Made by a program: the position numbers and the translations under genes. From an uncultured Paraprevotella sp. (GTDB lineage: Bacteria; Bacteroidota; Bacteroidia; Bacteroidales; Bacteroidaceae), in assembly GCA_944321345.1 (NCBI GenBank), contig CALUKY010000001.1, positions 62,001-126,000 of the forward strand: DNA of 64,000 nt, in the 5' to 3' direction. The notes below the pieces were generated by a model. It searched no databases, was not told the DNA's origin, and saw only the letters and a program-made list of their open reading frames with translations. This document shows positions 42,295 through 52,231 of this stretch, piece by piece; positions within the stretch are counted from its first letter, which is position 1; the number at the start of each line of letters is the position of its first letter.

Positions 42295-45200
42295 TTAATA
42301 CAGATTCACACCGCGGTTGATACACTGTTCGGCATAGGTGTTCAGGGCGGTCATGTAGCTGCTGGTTTTTGCTGACTTGATCTGATCCAATACGCGGCTC
42401 ACCTCACTTAGAATATACAGGTGATAGCTGCATTCACTGCTTGACTGTATCAGGCGGTTATTGCTCAAACTCAGATACCAGGACAGATATTCTTTAGAGT
42501 TATCTCCTACAGAGACAAGGATTTTCTCTGCTTCTGCCTTTTTATTCAAAGCGGCATATGCTTTGGCTAACTCTACTGAACCACTTTGGTAATTATCCGG
42601 TACATTGTAGCTTGGCAATTCCTTTTCGGCCTTGTTCAGAACCTGAAGAGCTTTTTGAGGCTTGTTTTCCTTGATAAGTTCTGTTGCCAGCTGAGCCAGC
42701 ACGCGACGGTGAGTATAACACATGCGCATCACAGTTTCGTCCAGATAAATACCTGGGGTATTTGCACCACCGAACTTGAACTTGTTCATCACATTGTTGT
42801 ACATACGTTCGGTATCCATGCGCTTGCCGGTTTTCTTCGTATTGAACGGTGTAACGCGGTAAGCCAAGCCTTCCTGTACGAAGTGATCGCCCAAATTTCC
42901 ATAGTTGTCCGATCCAACAGTCATAGCGATGTAAAGCGGACGCTCCCAGTTGGTCTGTGCCAGCATGTCGAGCATCATCAGTTCGCTCTTATAAATTGCA
43001 CGTTTTCCTTTGAGCGAGATGCTCATGACATCTGGAATGGAGTCGCCGGCAACCATCATGCCCGAACGTTTCACGGCTTCTTTGTCGATGGTGATAACCA
43101 CACTGTCGGTCGGGATAATCTGAAGATCCGGATTGTCATTCAGCACCCAGTACTTCATGATATTCTTCAGTTCGTATGGGTTTTCGCCCAGCATCTGTTT
43201 CATCTCTTCCGGATTGTCCTTGTACAGGGCAATTACCTGTTCCAACGCATCCGGATGAACCTGGATACCTTCGCGCACACCGCCTACATACTGCAGTCTG
43301 TTCCAGCTGATAGGAATAGACGGAGAGTCATAGGCCGGACGCTTCATCTGGTCGATGTACCAGTCAGTCTGCAGATAGCTCAGGTTGCAGACACGGGCAT
43401 CGGTGCGGAATCCTTCGGTTTCCTGCAAGTACCACAATGGGAAGGTGTCGTTATCACCGTTGGTGAAGATAATCGGATTACCTTTCTCGTCGAGTGACTG
43501 CAGATAGTTCTGTCCGAAGTCCGGACAAGTATAACGGCCGCTGCGGTCGTGATCGTCCCAAGTCTGGCTGGCCATTTGGATAGGCACCATCAGCGCTACC
43601 AGTGAGATGACGCTTGCCAATACGGTTTCATTGGTCTTGATGTATTTGCGCAACCATTCGGTCAGGGCTGCTACACCCATACCGATCCAGATGGCAAAGG
43701 CATAGAATGATCCGGCATAAGCATAGTCTCGCTCACGAGGCTGCATCGGAGTCTGGTTCAGATAGATTACAATGGCGATACCGGTCATGAAGAACAGGAA
43801 GAACACCACCCAGAACTGCTGAACGCCCTTGTCATTCTTATAGATCTGCCACAGCAATCCTAAGATACCTAAGATAAGCGGCATACAGTAGAACACGTTG
43901 TGTCCCTTGTTTTCCTTCAGTTCGGTTGGCAGTTTGCTCTGGTCGCCCAGTCGCAGGTCGTCCAGGAAGGAGATACCGGTAATCCAGTTTCCGTGTTCAG
44001 CCTCACCGTTGCCCTGAATATCGTTCTGACGTCCGGCAAAGTTCCACATAAAGTAGCGCCAGTACATGAAGTTCAGCTGATAGCTGAAGAAGAAGCGCAG
44101 GTTTTCCCACTGGGTAGGAACCTTTACGTTTACCATCTCGCCGCAACGGTCAAAGAGCTCGGTCTTACCCTCTACGCCGCCCATCCAGCTTTCATAAGCC
44201 TGAGCGTGGCGGTCTGAGTACATACGCGGGAATAACATGTTCTGGGCATATACATACTCCAGATCATGACGTACGATTTCGTAAGCGTCTTTCTCGTCCT
44301 TGCTGTGTTTCTCTACGCGCTGATATACGGGAGCGCCCTTTTTGGTTACCGGTACGCAGTAACCGTCGTTGGTCGTTTTAAGCTTCATCTGTGAAGTATA
44401 GGCCTGACCGTAGAATAACGGACGGGTACCATACTGCTCACGGTTGAGGTACTGTCCCAGAGTAAACACATCCTCCGGAGAGTTCTGGTCCATAGGAGGG
44501 TTGGCACTTGAACGGATCACGATCAGGGCATAGCTTGAATATCCGATCATGATCATCAGCATGCAAAGCAGTGATGTGTTCATCACACGGGCACTGATTA
44601 CGTGCAAATCCTCTTTCTTATAGTAAAGCACAAAGGCCAGAATTGCCAGAATGATCACACCGATAATCAGGCTGCTCCAGCCATAACCGTAGAACGGAAT
44701 ACCCAACATGGCAACAGAACACAGATAGGCAATGTTCATACGCTTGCGGCTTGCCTGACGCTGGGTTTCCCAAATGGCCCAAAGCACAACGGCGATCAGA
44801 CAGAAGATGTACACAATCAGACCGGTGTTGAAAGAGAAGCCGAGTGTATTCACAAAGAACAGCTCAAACCATCCGCCCACTTTCACGATACCCGGTACGA
44901 TACCGTAGAGCACGGCTGCTACAAGAATCATAGAGCCGATCAGTGCCATCAGGGAGCCTTTCAGGTTGGCTTGCGGATTGCGCTTGTAGTACCATATCAA
45001 TACGAGGGCAGGCACGCACAACAGGTTCAACAGATGCACACCGATAGAAATACCGGTCATGTAGGAAATCAGTACTAACCAGCGGTCGCTGTGCGGTTCG
45101 TCAGCGTGTTCTTCCCATTTCAGAATGAGCCAGAATACCATGGCTGTAAACAATGAAGAGTAGGCATAAACCTCGCCTTCTACAGCGCTGAACCAGAAGG

Positions 45201-45606
45201 TGTCGCTGAACGTGTAGGCCAAAGCACCTACCAGACCGCTACCCTGAATGGTGATGAGCTGTGAGAGTGACATCTCGTTCGGATTGCTGCATACCAGCTT
45301 GCGGGTGAGGTGTGTGATACTCCAGAACAGGAACAGAATACAGCCTGCGCTGAAGAGTGCCGACATGATGTTGACCATGCGGGCCACTTGTGTTGGATCA
45401 CTGGCAAACTGGGAAAACAGGTTTGCGGTTAACATGAAAAACGGGTTGCCGGGAGGATGGCCCACCTCTAACTTGTAGGCAGAGGTGATAAACTCCGGAC
45501 AGTCCCAAAAGCTTGCGGTCGGCTCAATCGTGCTGCAATACACGAAAGCGGCAATCGCAAACGTAATCCACCCCATGATGGTGTTTACTGTTTTGAACTG
45601 TTTCAT
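42295..45606 (-). CDS. DUF2723 membrane protein with C-terminal TPR-like region, 1103 aa
   Basis: About a dozen membrane helices occupy the first 670 residues. They start with MGWITFAIAAFVYCSTIEPT and the DUF2723 hallmark SFWDCPEFITSAYKLEVGHPPG, whose acidic loop after helix 1 recalls GT-C glycosyltransferases of the PMT type. A large soluble domain follows (WYLQETEGFRTDARVCNLSYL), then helical repeats near the C terminus (PQKALQVLNKAEKELPSY). The family is Bacteroidota-specific and is thought to transfer sugars from a lipid carrier at the periplasmic face; the acceptor is not known from this sequence. It has its own promoter. Confidence 0.82.
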   Translation of the reverse strand: MKQFKTVNTIMGWITFAIAAFVYCSTIEPTASFWDCPEFITSAYKLEVGHPPGNPFFMLTANLFSQFASDPTQVARMVNIMSALFSAGCILFLFWSITHLTRKLVCSNPNEMSLSQLITIQGSGLVGALAYTFSDTFWFSAVEGEVYAYSSLFTAMVFWLILKWEEHADEPHSDRWLVLISYMTGISIGVHLLNLLCVPALVLIWYYKRNPQANLKGSLMALIGSMILVAAVLYGIVPGIVKVGGWFELFFVNTLGFSFNTGLIVYIFCLIAVVLWAIWETQRQASRKRMNIAYLCSVAMLGIPFYGYGWSSLIIGVIILAILAFVLYYKKEDLHVISARVMNTSLLCMLMIMIGYSSYALIVIRSSANPPMDQNSPEDVFTLGQYLNREQYGTRPLFYGQAYTSQMKLKTTNDGYCVPVTKKGAPVYQRVEKHSKDEKDAYEIVRHDLEYVYAQNMLFPRMYSDRHAQAYESWMGGVEGKTELFDRCGEMVNVKVPTQWENLRFFFSYQLNFMYWRYFMWNFAGRQNDIQGNGEAEHGNWITGISFLDDLRLGDQSKLPTELKENKGHNVFYCMPLILGILGLLWQIYKNDKGVQQFWVVFFLFFMTGIAIVIYLNQTPMQPRERDYAYAGSFYAFAIWIGMGVAALTEWLRKYIKTNETVLASVISLVALMVPIQMASQTWDDHDRSGRYTCPDFGQNYLQSLDEKGNPIIFTNGDNDTFPLWYLQETEGFRTDARVCNLSYLQTDWYIDQMKRPAYDSPSIPISWNRLQYVGGVREGIQVHPDALEQVIALYKDNPEEMKQMLGENPYELKNIMKYWVLNDNPDLQIIPTDSVVITIDKEAVKRSGMMVAGDSIPDVMSISLKGKRAIYKSELMMLDMLAQTNWERPLYIAMTVGSDNYGNLGDHFVQEGLAYRVTPFNTKKTGKRMDTERMYNNVMNKFKFGGANTPGIYLDETVMRMCYTHRRVLAQLATELIKENKPQKALQVLNKAEKELPSYNVPDNYQSGSVELAKAYAALNKKAEAEKILVSVGDNSKEYLSWYLSLSNNRLIQSSSECSYHLYILSEVSRVLDQIKSAKTSSYMTALNTYAEQCINRGVNLY

Positions 45607-45647
45607 TGTTTTTTATTTGGTTTTATAATAATATTTACTTGATTGGG

Positions 45648-45655
45648 CAAAAATA
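45648..45655 (-). promoter_or_regulatory. -7 element of the DUF2723 unit
   Basis: TATTTTTG on the minus strand, 42 bases before the ATG at 45606. Confidence 0.45.
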
Positions 45656-45714
45656 CGAACTTTTTTGCGTTTCTTTTTCTATTTAGGTTACTTTAATTTG
45701 ATCCGTTTTTTATT

Positions 45715-46482
45715 TTAACGGTGCGTATGCTGCTTCAAAACGCGGTGAGGCATATCGCCGTGTCCCAACAGATCAATGGGACAACTGGTTTTAGCCTGAA
45801 GCCATTCTTCCGTAATTTCTTCCTGGGTATGATAGTCCAGAGTGTGGTTCACACAGGCAATGTTCTTCACGTTCTGTACCACAGAACCTATATCATGACT
45901 GATGAGGATAATGGCGCTGTTGTGGTTGATTTCATCCAACAATTCATAGAGTTGGGCTTCAAAACGCTTGTCTATATAAGTGTTCGGTTCGTCGAGAATC
46001 ACCACATCGGGTTCGGAAATGATGGCCCGTCCCAAAAGGGCGCGCTGTGCCTGTCCACCGCTCAGACTGCCGATCGGGCGTTTTTCCAGACCATTGAGCC
46101 CCATGCGGTCAATCATTCCGTTTACGCGCTCTTTCTGTTCCGGAGTTGTCCGGCGCCAGAGCGAGCCTTTCTCCTCCAGTCCGGAGAGAATGACATCGAA
46201 TACCGAAATGGGGAACTTCTTGTCAATCTGGTTATATTGTGGCAGATAGCCGATGCCGATTCGATTGACCGGATGACTGTTCCGGAAATATTGGATACTG
46301 CCGTGGTGAATATCCTTCAGGCCGAGGATGGTCTTGACCAAAGTGGTCTTTCCGCCCCCGTTGGGTCCGATAATTCCCAGAAAGTCTTTTTCATATACTG
46401 TGAGTGACACCTGCTCCAACACCGGTTTGGAGTCATAGCGCACCTCCACGTCGGTCAGTTTAATGATTGGATTCTGTTTCAT
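45715..46482 (-). CDS. Metal ABC transporter ATP-binding protein (ZnuC/MntB type)
   Basis: 255 aa with Walker A GPNGGGKTTLVK, signature SLSGGQAQRALLGRA, Walker B VVILDEPNTYID and the H-loop LISHDIG. The family (COG1121) pairs with membrane permeases that import Zn or Mn. The C terminus ends in a His-rich tail (KQHTHR). It overlaps the metal-binding lipoprotein gene by 23 bases, confirming the pair, but no permease gene lies on either side; the next gene downstream is the unrelated DUF2723. Confidence 0.88.
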   Translation of the reverse strand: MKQNPIIKLTDVEVRYDSKPVLEQVSLTVYEKDFLGIIGPNGGGKTTLVKTILGLKDIHHGSIQYFRNSHPVNRIGIGYLPQYNQIDKKFPISVFDVILSGLEEKGSLWRRTTPEQKERVNGMIDRMGLNGLEKRPIGSLSGGQAQRALLGRAIISEPDVVILDEPNTYIDKRFEAQLYELLDEINHNSAIILISHDIGSVVQNVKNIACVNHTLDYHTQEEITEEWLQAKTSCPIDLLGHGDMPHRVLKQHTHR

Positions 46483-47347
46483 GACTCAATGTTTTGGCAA
46501 TCTGGATCAGTTCGCGGGTACATTCATAGTCCAGCGGATTGATTTCAACGATTTGGGTCTGTGTTTCGCGGGCAATAACTTCGGCATTGCGACGGTCGAA
46601 TTCCTTTTGCAGGAACACCGTGTGGGCATTCTTTTCACGACAGGTACGGATCAGCTTTTGCAGATGGGCCGGGGAGGGTGATTTTCCGTCCTCTTCGATC
46701 ACCAGTTGTTCCAGTCCGTATTCCTGGGCAAAATAACTCAGTGTGGGATGATAGATCAGAAAGCTTCTTTTTTCCTTGTCCGAAAGTAGTTGGCGGATTT
46801 CGCGGTCTGTTGTGTCCAGACTGTCTTCCAGCGCTTTCAGATTCTTGGCAAACACTTCCCGGTCTTCCGGATAGGTGTCGCTCAATCCGGCCGCAATGTT
46901 GCGGGCCATGATTTTCAGATTGGCGGGAGTGGTCCAAACATGCGGGTCAACCCCCTTATGCGTGTGATCGCCGTGCTGATGTGTGGAAGTGATGTATTTG
47001 ATTCCTTCTGATGTATTCGAGAATACTGTGTTCGGAGCATTCTGTTCCATTTTCTGGAGCCAGGTCTGTTCAAAACCAAGATGTCCCACATAAAAATAGA
47101 TTTTGCTGTTGCTGAGGCGCACTAACTGTTGTGGAGACGGTTCGTAGGTTTCCGGACTGCTTCCGTTCGGAACCAATGTTTCTATCTGGTAGTTGCTTCC
47201 GGTTATTTTCTCCGTGAGATAAGCCAATGGGGCAATGGTTACGGTAATGGTTTTGCTTTCGTCTTTAGCTTTCGGGGTGCACGACAGCAAGATGCCGGCA
47301 AACAGGCAGACAACGAGCGAAACAAATAAAAGATCGTGACGTTTCAT
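46460..47347 (-). CDS. Zinc/manganese-binding ABC lipoprotein (ZnuA family)
   Basis: 295 aa. The lipobox ILLSC gives an acylated Cys23. The cluster A-I fold shows APLAYLTEKI, a His in YVGHLGFEQTWL, a His-rich mobile loop (HQHGDHTHKGVDPH), the binding His in YHPTLSYFAQEYG, and an Asp near INPLDYE. The His loop is typical of zinc binders. It would deliver metal to a permease that is not encoded nearby. It starts the two-gene znuA-ATPase segment, 13 bases after the YqaA gene. Confidence 0.88.
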   Translation of the reverse strand: MKRHDLLFVSLVVCLFAGILLSCTPKAKDESKTITVTIAPLAYLTEKITGSNYQIETLVPNGSSPETYEPSPQQLVRLSNSKIYFYVGHLGFEQTWLQKMEQNAPNTVFSNTSEGIKYITSTHQHGDHTHKGVDPHVWTTPANLKIMARNIAAGLSDTYPEDREVFAKNLKALEDSLDTTDREIRQLLSDKEKRSFLIYHPTLSYFAQEYGLEQLVIEEDGKSPSPAHLQKLIRTCREKNAHTVFLQKEFDRRNAEVIARETQTQIVEINPLDYECTRELIQIAKTLSHETESNH

Positions 47348-47360
47348 CTTGTCTTGATAA

Positions 47361-47822
47361 TTATATTAGTGATACAAAATAAACCAATATGGCATAGCGG
47401 ACAGCCTTGCCGATCAGTATGGAAATAAAACTGATATACACATTGGCGCGCATATAACCCATGGTTACGGCAATGACGCTTCCCAATATCGGCAAAAAGC
47501 AGAGTACGCCCATCCAGGCACCTTTCTGCTCCATAAATTTCTGGGTTTTCTCAACCTTTTCTTTTTTTACATGGAGGTATTTCTCAATCCATTCCATTTT
47601 TCCCAAGCTGCCGATCCAGTAATTGAACATACTTCCTGCCACATTTCCTATAGTGCCCCAAATGAACAAGGGTAAGGGAGCCAGTCCGGCCAATTGTAAT
47701 CCGGCCATAACGGCTTCAGAACTGAACGGGAAGACACTGCCGGCAATGAATGCTGCTATGAACATGCCCCAGTAGCCGTAGTCTATCAGAATATCTGTAA
47801 TAGTGGTAAATAGTTGGTCCAT
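47361..47822 (-). CDS. YqaA-type membrane protein (SNARE-associated/VTT domain)
   Basis: 153 aa with four to five hydrophobic segments. The VTT signature region is clear: IAGSVFPFSSEAVMAGLQLAG, GTIGNVAGSMFNYWIGSLGK and FLPILGSVIAVTMGYMR. This is the short DedA relative known as YqaA. DedA-family proteins are linked to lipid-carrier or phospholipid translocation; the role of YqaA itself is unclear. It overlaps the preceding membrane-protein gene by 37 bases, so the two are coupled. Confidence 0.85.
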   Translation of the reverse strand: MDQLFTTITDILIDYGYWGMFIAAFIAGSVFPFSSEAVMAGLQLAGLAPLPLFIWGTIGNVAGSMFNYWIGSLGKMEWIEKYLHVKKEKVEKTQKFMEQKGAWMGVLCFLPILGSVIAVTMGYMRANVYISFISILIGKAVRYAILVYFVSLI

Positions 47823-48745
47823 ACGCTAGAAAGTGCAATGAATAGATAAATGAATATGGAAAAAACAAACAGCAGATTCGTAATTCTGTAAGAGGTCAAT
47901 GCAAAGAAATGGGCGATGACGGGTGCCGAAGTCAGGGTGAGCAATGCCATATACAGATCGAATTCCTGAGGTTGTGCCAGCATGAACAGCAAAATGACGG
48001 TTTCAAACAGAATCAGTGTATAGAACTGCATGCGAGTACGGATCTTGTCGTTATAGCTGGTTTTGAGTGCGTGGATACTGCTGATCAGTCCAAGAATAAA
48101 AATCAATAGAAAAGCGGATAAACGACTGATGTCTATGGAAAGATAATCATTCCATGACGGAAAACGGAAAAGCAAGATCTTTTGCAGCAAGTCTGTAATA
48201 CGGTTATAATCCTGCAGATAAATCAGATAGGCACTGTAAAACCAGAACGGAGTAAATATGCCCAGCAAACTGGCGCAAAAGGCCTTAAAGGAAAAAGAGC
48301 GCAGATACACAGACATGCTCCAATAAACAAATGGAACAAAGTAAAGAAGTAAAGGGTGTATCAGGCATGCTATTCCCAAAGAAACAAAAGCGTGATAAAT
48401 ATTGGAAGAACTGTTGCTTCCCTGATAAGACCGAAACAGGAAGTAGTAACATCCTAACATAAAAAAGCTAACCGACAGTGCTTCTGGAGCTTCATGTAAA
48501 AAAGGAAAACAGCCTATGCCAAATAAAAAGGTGGAGGTAGTAAGACGGCTGCGGATACGGAGCAGCGCATTGGCATTGTTGAATTCAACTAACAGGTAAG
48601 AACATAAGGCACAACAGATCCAACAATATACCTTGGCTTGCGACATAGGGCCGATGGCTGCCCAAAGCAGGGTAGCAACAAGAGCGGCGACAGGCAGTGT
48701 AAAACCGCTTGTCGCCACTTTATTTTGAAACCTGTTATTTCTCAT
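47786..48745 (-). CDS. Polytopic membrane protein of unknown function, 319 aa
   Basis: About nine hydrophobic helices and very short loops, with no cleavable signal peptide. I see no transport or catalytic motif. A conserved-looking loop (FPFLHEAPEALS) follows the third helix. The architecture resembles uncharacterised Bacteroidota proteins next to purD. It overlaps purD by one base and the YqaA gene by 37, so it belongs to the cysE-rlmL-dpp-purD series. No function can be given. Confidence 0.7.
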   Translation of the reverse strand: MRNNRFQNKVATSGFTLPVAALVATLLWAAIGPMSQAKVYCWICCALCSYLLVEFNNANALLRIRSRLTTSTFLFGIGCFPFLHEAPEALSVSFFMLGCYYFLFRSYQGSNSSSNIYHAFVSLGIACLIHPLLLYFVPFVYWSMSVYLRSFSFKAFCASLLGIFTPFWFYSAYLIYLQDYNRITDLLQKILLFRFPSWNDYLSIDISRLSAFLLIFILGLISSIHALKTSYNDKIRTRMQFYTLILFETVILLFMLAQPQEFDLYMALLTLTSAPVIAHFFALTSYRITNLLFVFSIFIYLFIALSSVWTNYLPLLQIF

Positions 48746-50013
48746 TATAGGTCTTTTCCAATATCAGAACGGAAATATTTCTTGTTAAACTGGATTTTCT
48801 GAGCCTGAGAGAAGGATTGCTGCAGGGCCTCTTCCTTATTGCTTCCATAAGAACTTACAGCAATAACACGTCCGCCGCTGGTAACAACCTGTCCGTCTTT
48901 AACGGCTGTTCCGGCATGGAATACGATGCTGTTCTCCACTTCGTCAATACCGGTAATCGGGAATCCCTTCTCGTAAGCCTCCGGATAACCTCCGGATACC
49001 AGCATCACACATACTGCGTTGCGCTCGTCAAACTCCAGAGTCTTTTCGTCCAGATTGCCTGCTGCAACGCCTTCGAACAACTCAACAAGGTCGCTCTTGA
49101 TACGAAGCATCACAGACTCGGTTTCCGGGTCTCCCATACGCACATTGTATTCAATGACCATCGGTTCTCCGGCAACGTTGATCAAACCGAAGAAGATAAA
49201 GCCTTTGTAGTCAATGTTTTCGGCACGAAGTCCTTCAACTGTTGGACGGATGATGCGGTCTTCTACCTTCTTCATCCATTCCGGAGTGGCAAAAGGAACC
49301 GGAGAAACACTACCCATACCGCCGGTATTCAGACCGGTATCGTGCTCGCCAATGCGCTTGTAGTCTTTTGCTTCAGGCAGAATTTTGTAGCTCTTTCCGT
49401 CGGTCAGTACGAATACAGAGCATTCGATACCGCTCAGGAACTCTTCGATAACGACAGATGAAGAAGCGTCGCCGAACATACCGCCCAGCATTTCCTTCAA
49501 TTCTTTCTTTGCTTCTTCCAAAGTGTCCAGAATCAGAACACCTTTTCCGGCACACAGACCGTCGGCTTTCAGTACATAAGGAGCTTTCAGGGTTTCGAGG
49601 AACTTCAGACCTTCTTCCAGCTGATCCGCACGGAATGTCTGATAAGCAGCTGTCGGGATGTTGTGGCGCTGCATGAATCCTTTGGCAAAATCCTTGCTGC
49701 CTTCCAGTACGGCACCCTGCTTTGACGGACCGATAACCGGAATGTTCTTCAGAGCTTCATCGTTTTTGAAAAAGTCGTAAACTCCCTTTACCAGCGGATC
49801 TTCCGGACCTACAACCACCATGTTGATCTGATTGTTCAGAACAAACTGACGGATACCGGCAAAATCATCGGCTTTGATGTTTACGTTTTCTCCTACTGAC
49901 GCTGTACCGGCATTTCCCGGAGCGATATATAATTTCTCTATTTTGGGGCTCTGGGCGATCTTCCATGCCAAAGCATGCTCGCGTCCGCCGCTTCCTAACA
50001 ATAAAAGTTTCAT
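48745..50013 (-). CDS. purD: Phosphoribosylamine-glycine ligase (GAR synthetase)
   Basis: Second step of purine synthesis (422 aa). N-terminal [16 protein letters not shown], the ATP-grasp segments [15 protein letters not shown] and [15 protein letters not shown], and the signature [15 protein letters not shown] are all present. No other pur gene is close by, which is common for Bacteroides. It follows the dipeptidyl peptidase gene by 19 bases and is part of a long minus-strand series. Confidence 0.95.
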   Translation of the reverse strand: MKLLLLGSGGREHALAWKIAQSPKIEKLYIAPGNAGTASVGENVNIKADDFAGIRQFVLNNQINMVVVGPEDPLVKGVYDFFKNDEALKNIPVIGPSKQGAVLEGSKDFAKGFMQRHNIPTAAYQTFRADQLEEGLKFLETLKAPYVLKADGLCAGKGVLILDTLEEAKKELKEMLGGMFGDASSSVVIEEFLSGIECSVFVLTDGKSYKILPEAKDYKRIGEHDTGLNTGGMGSVSPVPFATPEWMKKVEDRIIRPTVEGLRAENIDYKGFIFFGLINVAGEPMVIEYNVRMGDPETESVMLRIKSDLVELFEGVAAGNLDEKTLEFDERNAVCVMLVSGGYPEAYEKGFPITGIDEVENSIVFHAGTAVKDGQVVTSGGRVIAVSSYGSNKEEALQQSFSQAQKIQFNKKYFRSDIGKDL

Positions 50014-50032
50014 ATCGTATGCTGCTTTATGT

Positions 50033-52231
50033 TTATTTTAAGAAATCATCAAAATATTGGCTGATTCGCTCATGCAGATGAATCTGGTCACGTCCGAACA
50101 TGTTGTGCTCACCGCCCGGATATACAAAGTAATCTACCTGTTTGCCGGCATCAATGCAGGCACGCAGGAAGGACAGGCTGTGCTGTGGCACACAAACCGG
50201 GTCGTTGTAACCGATGATAATCTGCAGTTTACCTTGAAGATTAGGAACTTTCAGACGCAGATTGCTGCCTTTATAACCTTCCGGATTGGCTTGCGGAGTG
50301 TCCATATAGCGTTCTCCGTACATCACTTCATAATAGCTCCAGTCGATAACCGGTCCGCCGGCCACACCCACTTTGAAGGTTTCCGGATAAGAAAGCATCA
50401 GGTTGGTCGTCATGAAACCGCCGAACGACCATCCGTGTACACCGATACGGTTCTGGTCTACGTAAGGCAATGACTTCAGATAAGCTACACCTCGCATCTG
50501 GTCTTTCATCTCCTCATCACCGAGATGTCTGAAAGTGACGTTCTCGAACTGGCGTCCGCGATTCTCTGAGCCTCTGCTGTCGAGCACAAAGATCAGATAA
50601 CCCTTCTGGGCCATGTAAATCTCCCATCCGCGGGCCATGTAGTTACGGCTGGCATCCACCAGATGAGCGTGAGGACCACCGTAGACATAAACAATGGTCG
50701 GATATTTCTTGTTCGGATCAAAGTTTACCGGTTTAACCATGCGGTAGTACAGATCGGTGCTGTCGTCAGACGCCTTGATATGGCCACTCACGATTTCAGG
50801 CTTGTTGAACTCTTTCCAAGGATCTTCTGCCGTGAGCAGGTTGATACCCTTGCCGTTCTTGGTGGCATACAGATTGATGCTTCGGGCAACCTTCGGAGAA
50901 CTGTAAGTATCAATGATATATTGTCCGTCGGCAGACAGATTACCCTGATGTACTCCCTCTGATGTTCCGATTAATGTACGCTTCTTATTGGAAACATTGA
51001 CCGCATTCAGAGTATATTGAATCGGGTTCTGTTCGTTGCTGCGAATCAGAATGCTTTTCTCTTTCTCATTGAAACCCAGCATGTCCAACACCACCCAAGG
51101 ACCGGATGTCAGCTGTTCTACCTTGACATATTCCTTATAAGTAGCTCCATCGGCCGCATTTTTGAAATTATCGTAAAGCGGTGATTTAAGATCAAACAGA
51201 TACAGATGATTGTAGCCGTCGCGCTGGCTCTGATAAATGAACTTGCTGCTGTCCCAAGGAAGGAAGACTATCGGGTTCTGTGGTTCTACGAATTTAGGAT
51301 GTTTCTCCTCATAGAGCACTTCCTCCTTTTTGCCGTCTGTGGCATTGTAACAAACCAGTTGTGCGTGGTTCTGGTCACGGTTCAGCTCGATGACATAGAT
51401 TTTCTTGTTGTCGGGCGACCAGGCAATATTGGTGAAATACCGGTCTGTGGCATCGCCGGTCTGCAACCATACGGTCTGCTCATTTGCCGGATTGAATACT
51501 CCGATGCTTACTTTGTGGCTCTTCTCGCCGGCCATCGGATATTTGCAAGGGAATGTTGTGGCAATCCGGGTATTGATGTCTACCTGAGGATAGTCGGGTA
51601 CCATGCTCTGGTCCATACGGTAGAATGCCAGTAATTTTCCGTCCGGGCTCCAATAAGTTCCTTTTCTGATTCCGAACTCATCACGGTGCACGCTCTTTCC
51701 GTATACCAAATCATTGCTGCCGTCTTTGGATACGGCAATCTCTTTACCTTCGGCAGTGGTTACATACAAGTTGTCGCCAATAGTGAAGGCTTTGTTCTTA
51801 GAAACCGGATTCCAGTCTGTATTCTGGGCTTGAGCATTGTTCTTCTGGCTCCAGATAACCTTCTTTTCCTTGAAATCTACGATAAAATCCTTCTGTGCCG
51901 TGCGCAAAACGAACTGTTCCTTTTCTGCGTATGGAAACGAGATTGCCGTGCATGAGGTAGCCAGTTCCTGGTCCTCGCCCAACCACTGCTTCACTTCTGC
52001 CAGGGTGAACAGGACAGATTTTTTACCGTCTTTCTTGTTGACAACAGAGCATTGTTCCTGAGTCCGTTCAATGCAGTTGTCGCCCCACCACGTCAGATTC
52101 ATGGACTGAGGCTGCAAATTCCAGAAGTTATTTCCGCCCGGAAGCAAGTCTTCCAGGGTGAAACTCTTGTTTTGTCCCATCATGACAGAAGCAAAAAGGC
52201 TAATAATCAAAAAGAGATTAATCTTCTTCAT
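50033..52231 (-). CDS. Dipeptidyl peptidase IV (peptidase S9B)
   Basis: 732 aa. Removes X-Pro/X-Ala dipeptides from peptide N termini in the periplasm. A signal peptide ends at G19, with Gln20 first in the mature chain (MMG/QNKSF). Then comes an eight-bladed propeller and an alpha/beta-hydrolase domain with S602 in GWSFGG, D677 in GYNDPVC and H709 in GGEHNMFG. The Tyr of the classical GWSYGG is Phe. Spacing of the triad is close to that of the Porphyromonas gingivalis enzyme (from memory). The frame is open for 109 more codons upstream, but these overlap the RlmL tail and are not credible. Confidence 0.92.
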   Translation of the reverse strand: MKKINLFLIISLFASVMMGQNKSFTLEDLLPGGNNFWNLQPQSMNLTWWGDNCIERTQEQCSVVNKKDGKKSVLFTLAEVKQWLGEDQELATSCTAISFPYAEKEQFVLRTAQKDFIVDFKEKKVIWSQKNNAQAQNTDWNPVSKNKAFTIGDNLYVTTAEGKEIAVSKDGSNDLVYGKSVHRDEFGIRKGTYWSPDGKLLAFYRMDQSMVPDYPQVDINTRIATTFPCKYPMAGEKSHKVSIGVFNPANEQTVWLQTGDATDRYFTNIAWSPDNKKIYVIELNRDQNHAQLVCYNATDGKKEEVLYEEKHPKFVEPQNPIVFLPWDSSKFIYQSQRDGYNHLYLFDLKSPLYDNFKNAADGATYKEYVKVEQLTSGPWVVLDMLGFNEKEKSILIRSNEQNPIQYTLNAVNVSNKKRTLIGTSEGVHQGNLSADGQYIIDTYSSPKVARSINLYATKNGKGINLLTAEDPWKEFNKPEIVSGHIKASDDSTDLYYRMVKPVNFDPNKKYPTIVYVYGGPHAHLVDASRNYMARGWEIYMAQKGYLIFVLDSRGSENRGRQFENVTFRHLGDEEMKDQMRGVAYLKSLPYVDQNRIGVHGWSFGGFMTTNLMLSYPETFKVGVAGGPVIDWSYYEVMYGERYMDTPQANPEGYKGSNLRLKVPNLQGKLQIIIGYNDPVCVPQHSLSFLRACIDAGKQVDYFVYPGGEHNMFGRDQIHLHERISQYFDDFLK

